This document shows, one piece after another, positions 52,063 to 60,404 of a stretch of DNA of 64,000 bases. The notes beneath the pieces are model-generated. The model saw only the letters and a program-made list of their open reading frames with translations, searched no databases and was not told where the DNA came from. How positions within the stretch are numbered: position 1 is the stretch's first letter; every line of letters starts with the position of its first letter. The stretch is taken from positions 1-64,000 of the forward strand of contig CALKJW010000003.1 in the NCBI GenBank assembly GCA_937995595.1, written 5' to 3'. Origin of the DNA: an uncultured Phycisphaerales bacterium. Lineage in GTDB: Bacteria; Planctomycetota; Phycisphaerae; Phycisphaerales; UBA1924. Both the position numbers and the translations under genes were made by a program.

Positions 52063-52719
52063 ATGATCAAGCCATTGCTGACGTTCGCGCTGCCCGCGGC
52101 CGCGCTGGTGCTTCCCGGGTGCGTGACGGGCCACGACGGCCCGCCGCGAGGAGGCCTGACAACGCTCACGCACTACATGGTCGGCTCCTACTCCAGCGCC
52201 AAACTGGCTGAGAAGGACCCCGAGAACTTCCGCGACATCCGGCTGGAGATGGTCCGCATCTGGCCGCAGCGCAACGACGGCGTGTGGCTCTACGTCGAGC
52301 AGGCCGCGGCCGACGCGCTCGACCGACCCTACCGCCAGCGCGTCTACCGGCTGACCGCCAACACCGACGGCACGCTGCGCTCCGACGTGTACACGCTGCC
52401 GGAGCCGGCGCTGCGCTTCGCCGGCGCGTGGCGCGAACCCGAGAAACTCGCGGGCGTCACGCCCGACGCGCTCACGCTCAAGGACGGCTGCGCCATCACG
52501 CTCACGTGGCACAACTGCCGCGAGATCTTCACCGGCTCGACCACCGGCACCGGCTGCGAGAGCACGCTGCAGGGCGCGACCTACGCCACCAGCGAGGTGA
52601 ACATCAGCCCCTACGGGATGATCACGTGGGACCGCGGCTACGACCGCGCGGGCAACCAGGTCTGGGGCTCGACCGCGGGCGGGTACGTGTTCGTCAAGCA
52701 GGGTGGCGCGGAGCAATAG
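52063..52719 (+). CDS. CpcT/CpeT-like lipoprotein
   Basis: The 218-residue protein has a lipoprotein signal (MIKPLLTFALPAAALVLPGC, Cys at residue 20). The mature part fits the CpeT/CpcT (DUF1001) fold: HYMVGSYSSAKLAEKDPENF, LEMVRIWPQRNDGVWLYVEQ, PYRQRVYRL and LKDGCAITLTWHNCREIFTG. In cyanobacteria this family attaches bilins to phycobiliprotein, but no phycobiliprotein is expected here. Similar lipoproteins occur in non-photosynthetic bacteria with unknown roles. AACAAT lies 5 bases before the ATG, and the gene follows the CAP protein by 24 bp. Confidence 0.78.
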   Translation: MIKPLLTFALPAAALVLPGCVTGHDGPPRGGLTTLTHYMVGSYSSAKLAEKDPENFRDIRLEMVRIWPQRNDGVWLYVEQAAADALDRPYRQRVYRLTANTDGTLRSDVYTLPEPALRFAGAWREPEKLAGVTPDALTLKDGCAITLTWHNCREIFTGSTTGTGCESTLQGATYATSEVNISPYGMITWDRGYDRAGNQVWGSTAGGYVFVKQGGAEQ

Positions 52720-52739
52720 CCGCGCAGGACCGCGGCCAC

Positions 52740-53222
52740 TCATCCGACCAGCAGGTTCAGCATCGACCGCCACTCGCCGTAGCGGTACTCGACGCCGTGC
52801 CGGTCGTGGAGAGCGCGGATCTCGGCCAGCAGGCGCTCGCTCAGGTCCTGCTGCCACCGCTGCGCCGAGCGGTCGCAGAAGTACACGCGGCAGCCGAGCG
52901 GCTTGATCTCGTGCACGCCGCAGAGGTTCCGGACCTGGAACGGGCACGGCCCCCTGTCCCCTCCCGCGGCGGCCGGCGGGGGCGACACGCTCACCGGCCG
53001 CTCACGCGCGCCCAGCACCGTGTACGCCGCCTCCAGCCCCGACACGTAGAGCAGGTGCCCGGCCTTCTCGAAGTTGCAGCACCGCCCCGAGGCCCAGCAC
53101 GCCGGCCCGCGCTCGGCGATCGCGCGCGCCGCGTCGGCGTACACGGCTCCGAGGTCGCGCCGCACCTCCGGCCGCGCCGCGGCGTCGAGCCAGTGCCGCG
53201 CCAGGTGAGCCCCGTCGGTCAT
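52740..53222 (-). CDS. YkgJ-type cysteine-cluster protein (second in operon)
   Basis: The 160-residue protein has Cys groups ACWASGRCCNFE, GPCPFQ and LCGVHEIKPLGCRVYFCD, the arrangement of the YkgJ/CxxCxxCC zinc- or iron-chelating family often labelled Fe-S oxidoreductase. The function of the family is not established; metal binding is expected. GGAG lies 7 bases before the ATG. It is the last gene of a minus-strand set that also encodes another such protein. Confidence 0.78.
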   Translation of the reverse strand: MTDGAHLARHWLDAAARPEVRRDLGAVYADAARAIAERGPACWASGRCCNFEKAGHLLYVSGLEAAYTVLGARERPVSVSPPPAAAGGDRGPCPFQVRNLCGVHEIKPLGCRVYFCDRSAQRWQQDLSERLLAEIRALHDRHGVEYRYGEWRSMLNLLVG

Positions 53223-53247
53223 TCGATCGCTCCGAGGTCAATATAAG

Positions 53248-53736
53248 TTAGATATCGCAGGCGTCGCGCTGCACGCGGATCTGCACCAGCGTGTGCTTCC
53301 GGCCCTTGTCGATGCCCGGGCAGACGCGCTTGGCCCGCTCCCACGTCTGGCGCGAGCGCACCACGCTCGGCCAGAACGGCCACGTGCGGCACTGCAGCGG
53401 CCGGTCCTCGTACACCCCGCACACCGCCTTGCCGGGGACCGACTCGCGGTCGAGAAACTCGCAGTCCAGCCCGTGCGCCGTGCGCTTCTCGCGCAGCGAC
53501 CGGCCCTCGCTGGTCACGTGCGTGTGTCTCTTTGTGAACTCCGCGACCGACAGGCCCAGCCGCCCGGCCAGCGCGGCGATCTCGTCGTCGCTCACCAGCA
53601 CGTAGCCCTCCGGGCCCGAGCAGCAGTTCCCGCACATCGTGCACGAAAAGCGCAGGCCCGTCCCGTCGCGCCCCGACTCGGGGTCGGGCACGGCGAACCA
53701 CTCCGGCTCGGTCGGCCTGGCTGCGCCCCGGCTCAC
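53248..53736 (-). CDS. YkgJ-type cysteine-cluster protein (first in operon)
   Basis: The 162-residue protein has FSCTMCGNCCSGPEG near residue 35, the canonical CxxCxxCC motif. VPGKAVCGVYEDRPLQCRTW carries two further cysteines, and a last Cys lies in KRVCPGID. These should bind an Fe-S cluster or zinc. The GTG at 53736 overlaps the stop of the phosphatase gene (GTGA). The reading frame ends at 53248, 25 bp before the next start. A different frame stays open past this point to a TGA at 53219 that overlaps the next ATG, which is curious (see findings). Confidence 0.82.
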   Translation of the reverse strand: MSRGAARPTEPEWFAVPDPESGRDGTGLRFSCTMCGNCCSGPEGYVLVSDDEIAALAGRLGLSVAEFTKRHTHVTSEGRSLREKRTAHGLDCEFLDRESVPGKAVCGVYEDRPLQCRTWPFWPSVVRSRQTWERAKRVCPGIDKGRKHTLVQIRVQRDACDI

Positions 53737-55064
53737 GCGCCCTGCCCCCCTTTGGCCGCCCCGTCCTCCCCCGCCACCTTGAACACCACCAGCGTCTGGT
53801 CGTCGTCGCGCGTACGCGAGTTGGTGTGGCGGAACAGCGCGGCGTGCACGCTGTCCACCACGCAATCCGGCTCGCCCGAGCACAACCGCAGCGCGGCGTC
53901 GAGCCCATCGGTGCCGAACATCTCGCGCTTCGCGTTGAACGCCTCCGTCACCCCGTCGGTGTACAGCACGACCGTCTGCCCGGCCCGCAGCGCGACTTGG
54001 TGCTGGGCGTACCGCTCGCCGGACGCGATCCCCAGCGGGATGCCCGCGTCGCCGTCGAGAATGCTCACCTCGCCCGAGCGCGTGTCCTTGATCCGCGGCG
54101 GCGGGTGCCCGGCCAGCGCGTAACTCAGCACGCGCGTCGCCGGGTCGTACACGCCGAAGAACGCGGTGACGAACGACCGCTCCATCTCCGCCGCGGCGAG
54201 GCGGTCGTTGGCGTAGGCCAGCACCCGCGCGGGGCCGTCGGCCAGCCCCGGGTGCCCGTGCAGGATGGCGTGGAGCATCGCCATGACCGTCGCCGCGCCC
54301 GGCCCGTGCCCGGCGACGTCGGCGATCAGGATCCCCCACTTCCCGTCGGGCAGGTCGAAGAAGTCGTAGTAGTCGCCGCCGGCCTGCTCGCTGGTCAGGT
54401 AACTGGTCGCGAAGACCAGGCCGGGAATCTGCGGGTTGGCCTTGGGCAGCAGCGCCTGCTGCACGCGCGCCACTTCCTCGAACTGCTGGTGCAGGCGGTC
54501 GTTGAGTTTGCGGATCTGGTCGATCGAGACCAGGTTCTTGGTCATCGCGCCGAACAGGTTGACCGACAGCAACTGCTGCTCAAGGTCGGTCTCGGTGAAC
54601 CCCTCCGCGTCGCGCTTGAACTGAAAGACCCAGTTCAGCACCTTCCCGCCGTCGAAGATCGGGATCGCCAGGCAACTCCGCATGTCGGCCAGGTCGCTCC
54701 CGAGCACCGGGTCGTCGGAGAGGTCCAAGGGGCTGATGACCCGCGGCTCCTCCGCGGCGATCAGCCCGCCCAGGAACCCGCCCGACCGCGCCGGCAGCCT
54801 CGCCCAGTTCTTCCAAGGGTCGATGATCCGGTGGCGGAACGGCCCGCCGGGCTCCAGCGTCCGGCCCATGCGCGTGATCTTGTACTGCCCCGGCGGCATG
54901 TTCCGCACCGACACCGAGACCACCGCGTCGATCGGCCGCAGACGGCCGATCCGCGCGCTGTACGCCTGCACCGCCTGCTCCGGCTCGGTGGCGCGGCTCA
55001 CCTCCTCGAGCATCTCAAGAAGGATCGCGATCCGCAGGTTCGATTGGACGGACGCCTCGGGCAC
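53733..55064 (-). CDS. SpoIIE/RsbU-type PP2C serine phosphatase with GAF-like sensor
   Basis: The 443-residue protein has an N-terminal GAF-like domain (about 20-185: RSCLAIPIFDGGKVLNWVFQF), a coiled-coil linker (IDQIRKLNDRLHQQFEEV) and a SpoIIE phosphatase domain. The latter starts ALLPKANPQIPGLVFA and shows metal-binding GGDYYDFFDLPDG, LIADVAGHGPGAA, LAGHPPP and LYTDGVTEAFN. All acidic metal ligands are kept. Members dephosphorylate anti-anti-sigma factors in partner-switching systems, but no STAS or anti-sigma gene is visible here. TACACT lies 5 bases before the GTG and there is no ribosome-binding site. Confidence 0.88.
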   Translation of the reverse strand: MPEASVQSNLRIAILLEMLEEVSRATEPEQAVQAYSARIGRLRPIDAVVSVSVRNMPPGQYKITRMGRTLEPGGPFRHRIIDPWKNWARLPARSGGFLGGLIAAEEPRVISPLDLSDDPVLGSDLADMRSCLAIPIFDGGKVLNWVFQFKRDAEGFTETDLEQQLLSVNLFGAMTKNLVSIDQIRKLNDRLHQQFEEVARVQQALLPKANPQIPGLVFATSYLTSEQAGGDYYDFFDLPDGKWGILIADVAGHGPGAATVMAMLHAILHGHPGLADGPARVLAYANDRLAAAEMERSFVTAFFGVYDPATRVLSYALAGHPPPRIKDTRSGEVSILDGDAGIPLGIASGERYAQHQVALRAGQTVVLYTDGVTEAFNAKREMFGTDGLDAALRLCSGEPDCVVDSVHAALFRHTNSRTRDDDQTLVVFKVAGEDGAAKGGQGA

Positions 55065-55069
55065 GGGGG

Positions 55070-55075
55070 AGTGTA
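55070..55075 (-). promoter_or_regulatory. TANNNT element 5 nt before the 55064 GTG start (putative leaderless -10)
   Basis: On the minus strand TACACT, five C residues, then GTG. Confidence 0.5.
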
Positions 55076-55098
55076 GGGACGCGGCAATCTGTCCGAAC

Positions 55099-55713
55099 TC
55101 AGGCCGTCCCGCACGCCTTCTCCACCCGCTCCCGCGCGCCCGCCGCTTCGGCGCACGCGCGGCCGCCCTCGGCCTCCAGCCGCGTCCGCTCGGCCCCGTC
55201 CGTCTCCAGCGACAGGTTGATGCGCACGTTCCACCACGCGCCGCGCGCCGCGGCCTCGGCCAGCACCGCCGCGATGGCCAGATCCGACCGCAGGTGCGCG
55301 TTGCTCCGCCCCGCGAGGCTCTCGATCGTCCGCAACATCTCGACGCACAGCGCCAGCGCGGCGCGCGGGGCCGCGACCGCCGCGGCCGCCGCGCCCGGCA
55401 GTTCCGCCGCGCGCCGCGCGTCGCCCTCGGGCAGGCGCTGCAGTTCGTTCACCAGCGCGTACGCCGCGGCGTCCTCGTCGGCCAGTTGCAGCAGCATGGC
55501 GCGGGTGCGCTGCAGCGCAGCGCCGGCCGATTCCAGATGCGACTGATGCTCGGCGAGGTTCTTCCTGCCGATCGAGTACGCAACGACCATGTGCGCCAGC
55601 GCCGCGGCGGTCGCGCCCGCGACGCACGCCGCCGCGCCCCCGCCCGGCGCGGGGCTCTTGGCCGCGAGTTGATCCAGAAAACCGCCGAGCGTCATCGCCG
55701 CGAACTGCGTCAT
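55099..55713 (-). CDS. Cyclodeaminase/cyclohydrolase family protein (FTCD C-terminal type)
   Basis: The 204-residue helical protein matches the FTCD_C/FchA family: MTLGGFLDQLAAKSPAPGGGAAAC at the N-terminus (read in two parts), then long Ala-rich helices and SNAHLRSDLAIAAVLAEAA. Such enzymes convert formimino- or methenyl-tetrahydrofolate. The PAPGGG loop and the SDL segment that contact folate are present. GGAGG four bases before the ATG shows a leadered start. It is the first gene of the minus-strand set that continues with the phosphatase. Confidence 0.85.
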   Translation of the reverse strand: MTQFAAMTLGGFLDQLAAKSPAPGGGAAACVAGATAAALAHMVVAYSIGRKNLAEHQSHLESAGAALQRTRAMLLQLADEDAAAYALVNELQRLPEGDARRAAELPGAAAAAVAAPRAALALCVEMLRTIESLAGRSNAHLRSDLAIAAVLAEAAARGAWWNVRINLSLETDGAERTRLEAEGGRACAEAAGARERVEKACGTA

Positions 55714-55778
55714 GGGACCTCCGCCGCACAGCCTATGCGGAGACGGCGCGCCCCGCCGGGCAGGCCGGGCCCGTCCGC

Positions 55779-55784
55779 TACCAT
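55779..55784 (+). promoter_or_regulatory. TANNNT element 6 nt before the 55791 start (putative leaderless -10)
   Basis: TACCAT, CGCGCC, then ATG. No ribosome-binding site is present. Confidence 0.5.
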
Positions 55785-55790
55785 CGCGCC

Positions 55791-56168
55791 ATGGTGCTGC
55801 TCTACGACGGCGACTGCGCCCTGTGCACGCGGGCCGCGTCGCGCCTGCGGCGCTGGGGCGCGCCGGGCTCGGTCGAGGTCGTCTCGTTCCGCTCGTCCGG
55901 CGTGCTCGACCGGTTCCCGCAGGTTTCCGCCGCGGCGTGCGAGCGGGCGATGCAGTTGATCCTGCCCGACGGGCGCGTGATCTCGGGCGCTGAGGCCGGG
56001 TTCCGAATCCTCGCGACGCGCCGCTGGCTGCGGCCGCTCCTGTGGATCTACCACGTGCCGGGCGTGCGGCAGGCGATCGACGCCGCGTACCGCGTCATCG
56101 CCCGGAACCGGATGCGCTTCGGCCGAGCCGGCGCGTGCCGCCACGGCGCCTGCGCGCGCGATCGGTAG
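55791..56168 (+). CDS. DCC-family thiol-disulfide oxidoreductase (DUF393)
   Basis: The 125-residue protein opens with VLLYDGDCALCTRAASRL, the DxxCxxC signature of the DCC/DUF393 family, which has a thioredoxin-like fold. VEVVSFRSSGV and the later AMQLILPDGRVISGAEAGFRIL are also typical. A hydrophobic stretch RWLRPLLWIYHVPGV may touch the membrane. A redox role is likely but the substrate is unknown. It is divergent from the cyclodeaminase gene. Confidence 0.87.
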   Translation: MVLLYDGDCALCTRAASRLRRWGAPGSVEVVSFRSSGVLDRFPQVSAAACERAMQLILPDGRVISGAEAGFRILATRRWLRPLLWIYHVPGVRQAIDAAYRVIARNRMRFGRAGACRHGACARDR

Positions 56169-56183
56169 CCGGTCGCGGCGCCT

Positions 56184-57479
56184 TCAGCACCCCGCGAACC
56201 ACGCCGCCAGAAACGCGAAGATGGCCGGCACCCCCGGCGTGCCGCCGAAGTTGAACGCCGCGGGCGCGCCGGCGAACCAGTCGGTCAGGAACGCGAAGAT
56301 GTCCGCCACCTCGCGCGTGCCGTTGCCGTCGTAGTCCGCCGCGCACGGCATCGGGATCGTCGCGACCCACGCCTCCTGCTGGCCATCGGGGTTGATGCCG
56401 AAACCGACCAGCACCGTGCCGTCGTCGCTCATCGCCGTCACGCTCTGCAGGTGCCAGAGCGACATGCTCACGCCGCCGTTGACGAGCGCGGCGCGCACCG
56501 AGATCGCCGGCGCGCCAGCGTCCCACAGCATCGCCGTGTTGCCCGTGCCGCTGAGAAGGCACAGACCGACCGCGCGCCGGCCGCCGTTGGTCACGTCAAA
56601 CGCGCCGCCCGAGTCGAACCCGACGGGGATCTCCAGATCGGTGCGGCCGTCGGCGGCGTTCCAGAGAAACGGCTTGCTCACGCCGAACTCGGTGAACGAG
56701 CCGACCACCGTCTGCCCATCGGGCGAGACACCGCGCGCGATGCCGACCCACTGGCCCGCCGAGATGTCCACCATGCCGCCGCCGTCGGTCCACCTCCACG
56801 GCCGGTTGACGAACGTCGCGTCGTTGGCGTTGCCGACAATCACCGAGCCATCCGCCGACATCGCTCGCGCGATGGTCTGGTGCCCCGGCCCCGCGACGAC
56901 ACCGGGGATCGTTCCCAGATCCACCATGCCCGTGCTCAAGGACCAGCGGAACGCACGGGTGATCGGGAGCGGAGGGGGGACGCCGATCGGCGACTCCTGA
57001 AACTCGCCGCACGCGACCCCCGCATAGGCAGCGCACGCGTGCACAACCCCGCTGTAGCCGCCCGGTACCGGATACGGAATCGGCCCGGGCGGACCCGTCG
57101 GATCGCCCGGCGAGATCGTCCACACCACAGGCTGACGGAACCCCGCGCCATTGGTCGCCTCACCGAAGGCCACCCCTCCCCCGATATCCACCGCGCGGGC
57201 CTCCGCGGAGGTTCCGCCATCCAGTCGCGGCAGCCTCATCGGGCCGGACCACGTGCCGTCCGGCTGCCGGATCCAGATGACGCCGCTCTCGGCCCCGTCG
57301 TTCGAACGCCCGACGATCGCCGACCCGTCCGCGGCGACACCGCTGGCGCGGCTCGAAAACGTCCCGCCCGGCAGGTCGCCCAGTCCGACAAACGAGTACG
57401 ACGTCTGCGCCCTCCCCGCGACGGGCAGGAGCGACATCGCCAAGCACGACACCGCCGCACAAGCGCGCTCGGATCGCAT
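56184..57479 (-). CDS. Secreted HAF-repeat protein with GC-type dockerin tail
   Basis: The 431-residue protein has a signal peptide (MRSERACAAVS to about AGRAQ). Repeats typical of HAF extracellular repeat proteins follow: YSFVGLGDLPGGTFSSRASGV, AMSADGSVIVGNAND, GVSPDGQTVVGSFTE and AMSDDGTVLVGFGIN, each with a nearby FRW or LW dipeptide. These probably form a beta-propeller-like array. The last 60 residues are the GC-type dockerin tail ([17 protein letters not shown] to FAFLAAWFAGC, lacking the usual final Pro). GGAGG precedes the ATG. A TATTCT -10-like element on the minus strand lies at 57500-57505. Confidence 0.85.
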   Translation of the reverse strand: MRSERACAAVSCLAMSLLPVAGRAQTSYSFVGLGDLPGGTFSSRASGVAADGSAIVGRSNDGAESGVIWIRQPDGTWSGPMRLPRLDGGTSAEARAVDIGGGVAFGEATNGAGFRQPVVWTISPGDPTGPPGPIPYPVPGGYSGVVHACAAYAGVACGEFQESPIGVPPPLPITRAFRWSLSTGMVDLGTIPGVVAGPGHQTIARAMSADGSVIVGNANDATFVNRPWRWTDGGGMVDISAGQWVGIARGVSPDGQTVVGSFTEFGVSKPFLWNAADGRTDLEIPVGFDSGGAFDVTNGGRRAVGLCLLSGTGNTAMLWDAGAPAISVRAALVNGGVSMSLWHLQSVTAMSDDGTVLVGFGINPDGQQEAWVATIPMPCAADYDGNGTREVADIFAFLTDWFAGAPAAFNFGGTPGVPAIFAFLAAWFAGC

Positions 57480-57576
57480 GGACAGCCTCCGCTCGGTTCA
57501 GAATACAGCCTACCGCGCGTTGCCCGCTCGCACCAGAACGTTGTTCGTCAATCGAACGCGGAACCCGCCGCCGCCC

Positions 57577-59265
57577 CTACGGACAACCCCCGAACCACGC
57601 GCTCAGAAACGCGAAGATGGCCGGCACGCCGACCGTGCCGCCAAAGAAGTACGCCTGCGCAAGCCCGCCGTGCCAGTCCGCAAGGAACGCGAAGATGTCC
57701 GCGACCTCGACGGCCCCGTTGGCGTCGTAGTCCGCCGGGCAGGGCGCGGTCACGGAGAGGTTCGCCGCGTTGCTCTGCACGTTCGAGCACGCGTTGGCGA
57801 CCGTCACGCGGTACGCGCCCGCGTCGGTGGTCTGCACGTTCGTGATCGTGAGCGTCGGGCCGGTTGCGCCGCCGACGCGACCGCCGTTGACCAGGTTCAC
57901 GCCGTTGCGCGTCCACTGGTAGGTCTCGGCGTTCGTCGCCGTCACCGCCAGCACCGCCGTCTGCCCGGTCTGCAGGCTCAGCGGCTGCGGGTGCGCCGAG
58001 ATCGACGGCCCCTGCACCTCGCCGCTGTTGCGGAAGTTGGCGATCACGTACGCCGAGTTGTTGATGGTCAGCGCGTTGTGCGCGGCGTTGGGCTGCCCGG
58101 GCGCGACACCCGTCGGCGTCCCCTGGTACAGCACGTCGGGGTTCGAGAACCGCGCCACGCGCGCGCCCGGCGAGTACGCCATGACCGACCGGTACGTCGT
58201 GCCGTTGGCGCCCACCCAGCGGTGACCGTAGGAGTACGCGTACAGCGCGCTGCCCGCGTTGTCGCGGTCGTGCGCGCAGCCCATGTTGTGCCCCAGTTCG
58301 TGCGCGAACGTCAGGTTCCCCACCGCGCACGAGTAGTGCGTCACGCTGAACGCCGACGTCGCGAACGACGGCGAGAGGTTCGTCATCAGGTACGCGATCC
58401 CGCACGCGCCCGAGTTGGAGTTCAGCAGCGCGACCATGTCGGCGTTGTACTGGTTCCGCAGGGCGTGCACCTCGTCCATGAACCCGTCGCTGGTCGATCG
58501 AAGTCGCGACAGGTCCTGGCTGAAGCCGCTGCCCTCGACATAGTCCACCTCGGCCCGGTGCGCCAGCCGCAGCCGTGTCGAGATGCCGCTGGCCTGGTAC
58601 GCGTTGTTCGCCGACGTGATGCACGAGTTACACATCGCGATGATCGCGTTGGTCCCGCCCGCGCCGGCCCGCGCGGCGGGCGTGTAGACGATCAGCACGT
58701 CGATCCACTCCCCCGTGTCGGCGCAGCCGCCGCGGAGCGCAAAGCCGCCGTCGTCGTCCCCGTCTCCCGGCCGCACGACCTGCTCGCGCCCGGTCGCGCA
58801 GGGCGGGAACTTGCCCGGCTCCAGTTCGCGCGCCCAGGGCACGCCGTCGGGCGCGGGCCGCGCCTCGAACGAGCGGCCGTCCGTCGTCCACAGGTTCAGC
58901 ACCACCGCGTCCTGCTCGACGCTCAGCACGAACCACCCCTCGCTGCGGCCGTCGGCTTCGTCCTCGGGCAACGCGCCGCACCACGTGAAACTCAGCGCGT
59001 CGCGGAACTCGAGTTGATCGAACCGCGCCTCGATCCGCGCGTCATCAAACAGGTTGAACACCACGCGCCCGCCCGGCGCCGCCGCGACCAGCTGGTCCAT
59101 CCGCACGCTCACCGGCCGCGCACGCCGCACCGTCGGCTCGCTCGGGCGCGCCGCGCCCGCCCCGGCGGGTCCGAACAACTCTTGAACATCCGCCGACGCG
59201 GCGGGCAGCACAGCCCCGCACACCGCCGCGCCGAACACCATCACGCCGCGCCAAACTGCCCGCAT
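57577..59265 (-). CDS. Secreted reprolysin-like zinc metalloprotease with Ig domain and GC-type dockerin
   Basis: The 562-residue protein has a signal peptide (MRAVWRGVMVF to about ASADV), an N-terminal prodomain-like region and a metzincin catalytic domain from about residue 190 (IDVLIVYTPAARAG). The zinc site is HELGHNMGCAHD near residue 325, the full HExxHxxGxxHD motif. The Met-turn is probably SVMAYSPG. An Ig-like domain follows (TYQWTRNGVNL, DAGAYRVTVANAC), then the GC-type dockerin tail [17 protein letters not shown] to [12 protein letters not shown]. It should be an active secreted or surface peptidase. GGAGG lies 7 bases before the ATG. Confidence 0.9.
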   Translation of the reverse strand: MRAVWRGVMVFGAAVCGAVLPAASADVQELFGPAGAGAARPSEPTVRRARPVSVRMDQLVAAAPGGRVVFNLFDDARIEARFDQLEFRDALSFTWCGALPEDEADGRSEGWFVLSVEQDAVVLNLWTTDGRSFEARPAPDGVPWARELEPGKFPPCATGREQVVRPGDGDDDGGFALRGGCADTGEWIDVLIVYTPAARAGAGGTNAIIAMCNSCITSANNAYQASGISTRLRLAHRAEVDYVEGSGFSQDLSRLRSTSDGFMDEVHALRNQYNADMVALLNSNSGACGIAYLMTNLSPSFATSAFSVTHYSCAVGNLTFAHELGHNMGCAHDRDNAGSALYAYSYGHRWVGANGTTYRSVMAYSPGARVARFSNPDVLYQGTPTGVAPGQPNAAHNALTINNSAYVIANFRNSGEVQGPSISAHPQPLSLQTGQTAVLAVTATNAETYQWTRNGVNLVNGGRVGGATGPTLTITNVQTTDAGAYRVTVANACSNVQSNAANLSVTAPCPADYDANGAVEVADIFAFLADWHGGLAQAYFFGGTVGVPAIFAFLSAWFGGCP

Positions 59266-59366
59266 GTCCACGCCTCCGGCCGCGAATAAGGGAGCGGCCA
59301 CCAACCCGGCCCGAACGGGCCGCTGCCGAATACTGGCTGTTCGCTCACAGGGGGCGGTGGTTCCCC

Positions 59367-59385
59367 CCGCAAGGCGGGTTTTTTG
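59367..59385 (+). terminator. Short hairpin plus T6, plus-strand oriented
   Basis: CCCGC-AAG-GCGGG followed by six T. It lies between two minus-strand genes, so its T-run suits transcription opposite to both. Confidence 0.5.
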
Positions 59386-59423
59386 GTTCCGCGACGGGCA
59401 GGCCCAGACTCGCGCGATCGGGC

Positions 59424-60404
59424 CTACGGGCACCCCGCGAACCACGCCGCGAGAAATGCGAACACGTCCGCGACGTCGGTCCCGCCCGCGCCGTTGTAGT
59501 TCGCGGCCGGATTCGCCGCAAACCACGCCGCGAGGAACGCGAAGATGTCGCCCACGTCCAGCACGCCGTCGTGGTTGAAGTCGGCCCGGCACGCCCGCTC
59601 GAAGATGAACATGCGCGGCGTCTCGTCGACGACGTAGATCACGCCGCGCTCGTCGATCGTCACGCCCTCGGCGGTCGCCGAGATCCCCGCCAGATCCAGC
59701 GTCCCGAGCACCACGCCGGCGCGCGTGCACTTGACCACCCGCGCCGATTCCTGGCTGATGATCAGCAGGTTGTCCTGATCGGCCGTGCCGACCAGCGAGG
59801 GCACCGACGTCAGCGCCGCGACATCGGAGAGGTCCAGCAGCCCCAGCGACGCGGCAAGGAACAGGTCGGACACGCCCGCGCCGCCCGCGTCAAAGTCCGC
59901 CGTCACGCGCAGCGCGCGCTGTGGCGTTCTCTCCTTGACCGCGATGTACACGCCCTGCAGCGCGTCGAAACTCACGCCCTCGATGCCGTTGTTGCCCGTC
60001 TCGGCCCCGAGCGAAACCCACGGCAGCAGCGCGCGGTTGACGCTCCCGAACCGCGCGTACGTCAGCAGGTAGAGGTTCTGCAGACGCTCCTCGGCGATCA
60101 CGAACCGGCCGCCGCCCGCGTACGCGATGCCCTCGGTGTCCTGAAAGCCCGTGAACGTCATCGCGCCGACGTACGCCCCGGCCCGCGTGAACTCCCCGAT
60201 GCCGCCCCCGCCGTCGCCGATGACGTACAGGTTGCCCGTGTCGGGGTTGTACGCAACCGCCGAGGCCTCCACGACGAACGCCGGCAGGTTCACCGTCGCG
60301 GCCAGTCGGTACTCGGACAGGTCCACCCGCGCCGGCTGCGCCAAGACGGGCGCGGCCACCGGCAGGCACGCGCACACGAACGGACTGATTATGGATCGGA
60401 GCAT
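59424..60404 (-). CDS. Secreted SdiA-regulated/YjiK-like propeller protein with dockerin
   Basis: The 326-residue protein has a signal peptide (MLRSIISPFVCACLP to about VLAQP). The propeller fits the SdiA-regulated (YjiK/phytase-esterase-like) family: VEASAVAYNPDTGNLYVIGD, TEGIAYAGGGRFVIAEERL, IEGVSFDALQGVYIAVKE and AEGVTIDERGVIYVVDE. The end is a dockerin with two intact loops, FNHDGVLDVGDIFAFLAAWF and GGTDVADVFAFLAAWFAGCP. That differs from the degenerate second half in its neighbours. A TATGCT hexamer lies 11 bases before the ATG. Confidence 0.84.
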   Translation of the reverse strand: MLRSIISPFVCACLPVAAPVLAQPARVDLSEYRLAATVNLPAFVVEASAVAYNPDTGNLYVIGDGGGGIGEFTRAGAYVGAMTFTGFQDTEGIAYAGGGRFVIAEERLQNLYLLTYARFGSVNRALLPWVSLGAETGNNGIEGVSFDALQGVYIAVKERTPQRALRVTADFDAGGAGVSDLFLAASLGLLDLSDVAALTSVPSLVGTADQDNLLIISQESARVVKCTRAGVVLGTLDLAGISATAEGVTIDERGVIYVVDETPRMFIFERACRADFNHDGVLDVGDIFAFLAAWFAANPAANYNGAGGTDVADVFAFLAAWFAGCP

